Position numbers and translations under genes: made by a program | Notes under the pieces: model-generated | Database searches by the model: none | What the model saw: only the letters and a program-made list of their open reading frames with translations | Told to the model about the DNA's origin: nothing | Assembly (NCBI GenBank): GCA_021234155.1 | Contig: JAJEKV010000062.1 | Location: forward strand, 5,332,497 to 5,396,496 | DNA from: Isoetes taiwanensis | Lineage: Eukaryota > Streptophyta > Lycopodiopsida > Isoetales > Isoetaceae | Direction: 5' to 3' | Length of the DNA: 64,000 nucleotides | Shown: piece after piece, positions 57,720 through 64,000 of the stretch | How the letters are laid out: each line of letters opens with the position of its first letter | How positions within the stretch are numbered: position 1 is the first letter of the stretch

Positions 57720-60005
57720 CTCACCAATTTGAATTTCTCAAAACAATACCATCATGGAACTTTCCTTATTCATCACTACTCATCCTACCCAATATTATAA
57801 GAGGATGGGAATGTGCCTAAGGGGTGGGCGCCAAGATATTTCCTTGAATGGCTTGAATATTCAATACATGTATAATTATTATGGGAAAGATTCTTTCAGT
57901 ATATCCGATCTTGATGCTTGCCTCTAATGTTGCCACGTATTTCCGGAAGGAAAAAATAGGGATAGAAAAAAAAAGGCAAGGAAAATAGAAATCTAAAGAA
58001 AAAGAGGCGGCCCTGTTCTGCCCTGGTGGGCAGGTAGATCTGCCGCAGGGTGTTCTAGCTCAAAAAATCGACATGAGGAAGCAGAACTCCGGTGATTGAT
58101 TTGCGATCTTCAGTGCCATTTCTATGGCATCCCGTCGCTTAGTGTGCTAACTCCTCTCCGTGTATTTTGAAGGTAAGGCTTCTTAATTTTCTTGACCGGA
58201 TTTTTACTTTGATTTTTTTCGAGAGGGGTATTCGAGGGGTTGTGCGGCGGCACCCGAGCTCCAGAAATCTGCTTTCAAAGTTCGTGCATTGGCTTTCAGA
58301 TCATTCAGCATTTGATATGTACAGGGCTCCCAAGGTAATACTATCTACAAATATCATTGCTCTTTCAGATTAGCGTCTGCTTTGTTCCAAACCTCATGCG
58401 CCGGCATCTAAGCTCCAGAACAGGTACTTAGTTCTGCATTGCACAGGGCTCCCAAGGTAATACTATCTGCAAATATGGTTGCTATCTCATTCGAAAATAC
58501 TATCTGCAAATACATATGGGAACATTTCTTTCATAGGTTCATATGATCATTCCATTTTCCCCGACTCAGATTTTTAGGAACTACTCTTTGTTCCCGAACT
58601 CTTGCGCCAAATCAAGGTCCATAATAGGCTCCCAAGATAATATCACGCTTTTTTATGTTTCACATTTCATGGTATTATTTTTTGCGGATCTGGTTTCACA
58701 TTGTACAATCTCGACCGGTTTGATATTATCCGGTTTTCTCCTTTGTGAGCCTCCTTGCCTAGACCGGGCTATTTTATAAAACAAAGATTTTTCGAGGTCC
58801 ATTTACAAGACCATTTTGTCATTGTACAATGAAAGCGGATTTGATGGTGAGTCTTTGGCTCCACAATCTTTTAGGTCTACTGATTAAAAGGTTTTTTGCA
58901 AGGCATCCTTCCAAACTTTACCATCACTTCTATTTGCACGTGCAATTTTCCTTTAACTTTGTAGTCTAAAATATATGTGCATTTCTATGAAAAATATTAA
59001 TTTAGTACGAAATACCTAGTCATTTAGACTCCAGTATTATTTGCTTGTGGCCTTCGCCGTAAGATGGCCATTCACATCTCAAGAGCAATATGTGTTATAG
59101 AAAATTTTCGGGTTAGTTGTTAGAGCAAAAGGGGTTCAAATAGATATGCATTGTTGATGTTCAAATGAAGCCTTCTTTAGGACCTAAGGAACATGGGCTA
59201 AATACTCAAGGTGGTTAAAACTACTATAATGTAACATATGTCAATCAATTGAATAAGGTCTATATGTTGTTTAATTCAATAAGATCCATTAGTTTGAAAA
59301 GTTTGTAACCTTGATGTTTGTTTTGATAGATTCGATGATCTTCATGACTCCCGCATGTGATGAAGAGCGTAATACCCACTAGACTAAAGCTCGTGACATA
59401 AATTGGAAAAAGGTAACTAGCTTAACCATTGTTTATTAACTGTTTTTGATTGTAGACTTTCCTACCCCAAAGACTGCGAGGAGGTCAACCTGTTAGGTGG
59501 TTGCTTTACCCTTGAATGCAAAGATTGAAATAGAATGCATTGTGGTTTTGTAATAACTCTTCTGTGGCATAAAGTTGTACAATGTCTCCAAAATAAAATG
59601 GGGAATTTAAAGGGGATTGTTTCCATTGTTGATACTCAAATTTATTGCAGAATGGATTAGTCTCTAGAGATTAACACATCTGCTTTTGCTTTTGCTGCAG
59701 ATGGTCCTATGGAAGCTCTCTTCCAGCACCCTTATCTAATTTGTGAGTTTGCCTCTTGAGCAATTTATATGTATGCATATCAAAGTTGAGTCTTAATAAT
59801 CACACTTTATTTGTCTTCCTGATTATTTTTGCCCAATACAAAATTTGCCATCACATATGCATGCTGGGTATTGTCCAAGATGTACCTTTCTATAGGAAGA
59901 TCCTTACGATCGTGTGATTACTTATATTCTGCCCAATGTTCATTAAACATCTTGGCATGTCAGGTCTTTTTGCATATGCATGCTGAGCCCACTTAGAAAA
60001 ATGTT
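57720..60005. other. Intergenic with degenerate ~120 bp repeats
   Basis: 58250-58640 holds three diverged copies of a unit with GCACC.GAGCTCCAGAA.and GGGCTCCCAAGGTAATACTA. I see no recognised gene. A short plus-strand frame (58167-58373) has no known family. Confidence 0.45.
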
Positions 60006-60010
60006 TAGCA

Positions 60011-60462
60011 GTAGTAGAATTTAAAATCCATTTCATAGAGAATTTGTAAGCCATAGTATATTAAGTAAAGCAGGCACTGGAAACTCCATGTTACAGAATT
60101 GTAGACCAGTGACAAGTTTGGGACGGATAATACGCTATCCATCAATTTGCTAATAGTATGTAGTAGAATTTAAAATCCATTTCATAGAGAATTTGTATGC
60201 CACAGTATATTAAGTAAAGCAGGCACTGGAAACTCCATGTTACGTAATCAGACCAAATGACAAGTTTGGGACCGGATAATGCGCTATCCATCAATTTGCT
60301 AATAGTATGTAGTAGAATTTAAAATCCATTTCATAGAGAATTTGTATGCCACAAGATATTATTAAAAAGCGATTTGGAAACTTCATGTTACGTAATCAGA
60401 GACCAGTTGACAAGAAGTTTGGGACGGATAATGCGCTATCCATCAATTTGCTAATAGTATGT
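60011..60462. repeat. 149 bp tandem repeat, three copies
   Basis: GTAGTAGAATTTAAAATCCA starts copies at 60011, 60160 and 60309. Each ends CTATCCATCAATTTGCTAAT. Copies differ by a few substitutions and small indels. Confidence 0.9.
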
Positions 60463-61795
60463 ATCTTTTGTCCGAACATTTTTGGAAAGATGCGAGGACC
60501 AAACCTTTGTTGTGGTTATTTGGAAGATCGCTCTCTTATTTTATTGTAGCCAAAGATGTTTCGTGATAATTGCACTTGAGTTTTAGATGTACGTTCTTCA
60601 GTAGTTGCCTGGTCTAAGTTTGGCTTTGTGGCAAATTTCCCTATAGAATATCATGAATTAAGGGCATAAGTTAAGAAAGATATCAAAAGTGTCATGTATA
60701 TTTGTTGCAGAATCTTATAAAATGCTTGCAAAGTCTTGCAATACATGATAAGGTACTTTCTAACTCCCTTCAAATTGAAGAATATACTCAATGACTAAGA
60801 AAGATGAGGTTGACTATCACATGCCAATTTCGTAATGTGATTAGCCTCAAATGTAATATAAACCATATATTTTATGTTAAGCCATCTCGTAGCTATTATT
60901 TTGGGTCAAAACAATGTTTTAACACGACATTTTGGACAACATTGGCTCATTTTTTGTTTCGTTTAGTGTCATCGATTACCTTCTTTTGTTCTAGGTTCAT
61001 AATTTAAGTGATCTCGGGCATGGTGACATCGTCCTAGCACTTTTTCTATAGTAATGCCCAATCACTACATGTGTAGAAGGCGTAGATAGGTATAGTTTGT
61101 AGGGTGGAAAGTATTGCATTCATAATTAGGTTTGATGTATTTCTACATTGCATTTTGTGTTGTATAGGAGTACTCTAGCATGCCACATAAAAGATACTCA
61201 TTGCTACCCCAATGTTTCGTTGTTTTGCCAATACCCATGTTTATATCTTTGGTCAACAATATTTAGCTATTAAAATTTGCAAAGTCATTAACCCCAACTA
61301 TAGTCCAATCTTATGCCCACGCCTCACTTGCATTTTTGCTCAACGAATACCCGTGCAAATATTTTGCAAATGCTTTGATAAATATATTTAACCACACTTC
61401 AAGTCTGATCGTGTTAACTAGCTATTATATTTTACAAACTTCGACAAAACCCGGCCGACCGTCATTGGATGTAAAAAATAAGATCAGATAAATCAAAAGA
61501 ACATCCATCGCGATGACAGTTTAGTGGTCAAGCTATTGCTAATGGTTGACCCCATCGATACCCCAAAACCCACGGGACCGTCATCTGGATGCAAAAATAA
61601 AATAAAATAAATGATGGCAATGGTAATAATTGTGGATCCCATGGAGTCGGTTATAGCACCTATCTATCATACGGGCACAAAACAAATGGCAATTGTGCAG
61701 GTTCAACTCCTGCATGTTATTTCACATTCAAAGGTTGTCCAGAATTGAGAACTATTCGACTTGGCACAAAAATTCTTTTTACAGTAGGTTGGAGA
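60463..61795. other. Unassigned AT-rich spacer
   Basis: No gene, transposon terminus or repeat unit is recognised. Confidence 0.45.
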
Positions 61796-61845
61796 AGAGA
61801 AATGTTCGCGGCGGCCGTAAGGCCGCCGCGATAAATTTCTTGTAC
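61796..61845 (-). repeat. GC palindrome with CACTA-like end (right)
   Basis: AGAGAAATGT leads into perfect 11 bp arms TCGCGGCGGCC and GGCCGCCGCGA (61806-61816, 61821-61831) around GTAA, then TAAATTTCTTGTA. Read on the minus strand it starts TACAAGAAATTTATCGCGG, identical over these bases to the plus strand at 48287. It lies in the orientation expected for the opposite terminus of one element. Confidence 0.55.
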
Positions 61846-61849
61846 TTAT

Positions 61850-63170
61850 ATATACATCTTTCCAATGCATGATTGGCATAAATTGCGGACTCCCCAACTC
61901 CAATTAAAACCATTCCCATTTGCAATTTCATCATTTTGGTGTAGGAACCTATGTACCTAGGTATTTAGCCCTCATTTACAGAACTATGTTTAACTTGAGT
62001 GTTCTCACAAACATCAGTGGTATGGTCAATCAATGTAAAACACAAACAACAAGGTTGGTGTTTCATGTGTAGTCATAATGTCTAACCGATGCTCTCATTG
62101 AAGCTCTAAAACAAGGCCCTCTAGGTAGTTCTTCTTGTCCAAAGAAGTAGGCCTATTTTCTTTATAAACAGAGAAGCCAATACATGAATATCTTTAGGTT
62201 TCCATATATGATGTAGCAACAAATACTTGAATCGATTGTGTAATACTCGTCAATGCATCAACGCAGAGCACTGTAAAAAGAGGTATCTAGATCTTTGAAA
62301 GGGTACAAAGCAGAGATGCACAATGCACAATCACTTTGTGAAAGGACATGTCCAAAATGAAGAAATTAAAGTTGTTAATGTCGATGGAAGATGATGGAAA
62401 CATTAGTCCATGGTATGTTGGATATGCTTCTTGTGTTTTTGGGAAATAAGGAGGGCTTTTATAATGTCAATGAAGATGATCTTGACTACCATGTTTACGA
62501 TGCCTAACTATTCTTGTGTTCAAGTCTCTGGGGGTCCGTCATATGTCCTCATGGACGCTGCCAATGTGGCATGCCGTAAAAATATTATCTACTATCTACT
62601 ATCTTTGTTATCTTTTGTCTACATTAGGAGCTTATGATTTTGGGCACATTATTGGTTTCCTCATGATGTGCCAGTTAGCTTTACGTTGGCCTTCTTTTAT
62701 TAAACCATTGTCTACAATTTTTCTTACTTTATTTTTTTAAAATAGATAAATAGTTAGATATAGTTTTCAATGTCTTGGAGAAGCCAAAATTTATCGGACA
62801 CATCTAATAAAATAATTGATAGGACTCTGCTGGTAATAGAAAGTCATAAGAAATTTCAAGGTTAATACGTGGAAATCAAGCCCAAAATTGCATAGCCATG
62901 TTCCGGACTACTTTTTAAGTTACGAAAGTATGATCACTGGAATATGGAAATCCAGATACTTGTGTTTCTACTCTCTGAATCAAATTAAATAATTTAGCAG
63001 GGGAATGTTTGCGATTATTGTAGGGATGCACATGAAATCAAACGTATTCTAATCCTTGTTGAATTTTTGTGAGATAAAGCCGAAGACTTTCTAGATACTG
63101 CCAAAGATATGTGCAGCAGATAATGCACAAAGTCAAAACTTATGATATAAGGCTAAAATAGAACGTTCCC
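61850..63170. other. Unassigned spacer
   Basis: No recognised gene. A plus-strand frame around 62410-62740 has hydrophobic stretches but no family similarity that I can see. Confidence 0.4.
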
Positions 63171-63179
63171 ATTTGCAAG

Positions 63180-64000
63180 TCAACTAGCACAGCAAGCCGA
63201 GACTCTGGCAAGCACAAATCCGGATCTGACAGCGGAACAGAGCATAAAAATGAAGGCCAGAAAACTCATGCCTATGGAGGCTTTGAGTTGCTGGCAGAAG
63301 GCTGCTACGCATACATAATCATATGAATGAATATAGTCAAGCCAGTTTTGGTAAGCATTAGCAGCAGCTGCAGAGCAGGCCAGTAGCAGAACTCCAAAAA
63401 TCTGCACATATAAAACTTCATCAGATATATCATATACACAACTTAACTCACTACATGTAAAAGTTGTCAAGAATCAATCAGAAGCAGCAACTTGAATTTC
63501 CATAGAGATTGCATCTAACTTACCACGTCAAATATCAAGGAAAGATATTCTGCCGCCGGCGAAGGGATGCAGCTAGCACCACATAGGCTCATGAAACCTG
63601 CAATTGCCTGGATCATGGAGTATCCCATAGCAATTCCATTCACACAAGCTAGAAACCTGTGTAACAAGATATAATACCTTTAGGTTTTCTATATATTCAT
63701 ATCCTTTGTGCTTCTATAATGCTATAACAAATATATTATGCATAGACAATAGACAAATAGATAGTATTTTTACGTCAAAACGGGATATCAAGCAAGAATG
63801 CCTCTTACACCATAGATCCTGAAGTGAACACGGTACCATCATAGTTGTTGTTGTCATCCACTATCAGTGCTAAGGCCACCACACTCAACAAAAAACGCCG
63901 AAAATTCTCAACACTAGGTTTAGCACACTTGTGTTGCTTTTTGTAGGAACTCCATAGATAGGAGTTGGGCTTTACTGGGGTTGGATTTTGGCATCTGTTG
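63180..64000 (-). pseudogene. CASP-like gene, frameshifted and cut by the window edge
   Basis: Exon 3 is 63401-63180, exon 2 63656-63524 (133 nt) and exon 1 ends at 63809 and runs off the window. Exons 2 and 3 are open (FLACVNGIAMGYSMIQAIAG, then FDVIFGVLLLACSAAAA, then IGMSFLAFIFMLCSAVRSGF). In exon 1, YGVPTKSNTSVLNLVLRIFG is followed by a one-base shift in a T-run (GCGTTTTTTG near 63890), after which LLSVVALALIVDDNNNYDGT continues in another frame. An in-frame TAA also precedes PTPIYG. Arg in span 1 and Asp in span 3 are retained. The homopolymer break could be an assembly error. Confidence 0.7.

Noticed and set aside
61636..61712. tRNA-like sequence with GCAGGTTCAACTCCTGC
   Set aside because: A T-arm with a B-box-like GGTTCAACTCC is visible, but I could not form an acceptor stem or a convincing anticodon arm.

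Overview
This is nuclear DNA from a land plant, most likely a vascular plant with a transposon-rich genome. The evidence is spliced genes with GT-AG introns of about 75-460 bp, a plant-type flotillin, a plant-type mitochondrial ribosomal protein mL53 gene with a telo-box upstream, a family of CASP-like (Casparian strip membrane domain-like) genes, and a full set of plant transposons: Ty3/gypsy chromovirus, LINE, hAT, a DDE element and a Helitron end. I cannot place the clade more finely from sequence alone.

Layout. 1-6.8 kb is satellite DNA: two related ~800 bp tandem arrays, a ~330 bp array, and a 19 bp minisatellite present on both sides in inverted orientation. 6.9-7.3 kb is a degenerate ATAAAGACATGT repeat. 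7.9-14.7 kb is a decayed chromovirus ending in a ~1.6 kb 3' LTR. 15.1-17.9 kb is a cluster of GC-rich palindromes followed by a decayed DDE transposase on the minus strand. 18.4-22.3 kb and 26.9-27.0 kb hold LINE 3' ends with (TTCC)n or (TATTC)n tails. 23.3-24.2 kb is an intact CASP-like gene. 26.0-29.8 kb is bounded by a ~520 bp direct repeat. 29.8-34.1 kb is a decayed hAT transposase preceded by three tandem copies of the mL53 promoter module. 35.3 kb is a Helitron 3' terminus. 37.7-40.5 kb is a multi-exon flotillin-like gene with an unusual N-terminal extension. 41.3-41.8 kb carries mL53 gene and promoter fragments. 42.1-46.2 kb is a second, 5'-truncated chromovirus with a ~1.48 kb 3' LTR. 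52.2-53.6 kb is a tandem duplication holding one broken and one intact mL53 gene. 54.6-64 kb is a cluster of three CASP-like genes on the minus strand, one intact and two frameshifted, the last running off the window.

Host functions are few. mL53 belongs to the large subunit of the mitochondrial ribosome. CASP-like proteins are four-span membrane proteins. Flotillin-like proteins scaffold membrane microdomains. Nothing suggests that they act together. The most interesting signal is an amplified module built from the mL53 promoter and 5' UTR, with a 12 bp perfect hairpin and an AAACCCTAA telo-box. It occurs about eight times between 29.8 and 53 kb, including a triple array in front of the hAT transposase. 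Other notable signals are the flotillin N-terminal extension and a conserved, covarying 3' hairpin in the LINE copies.
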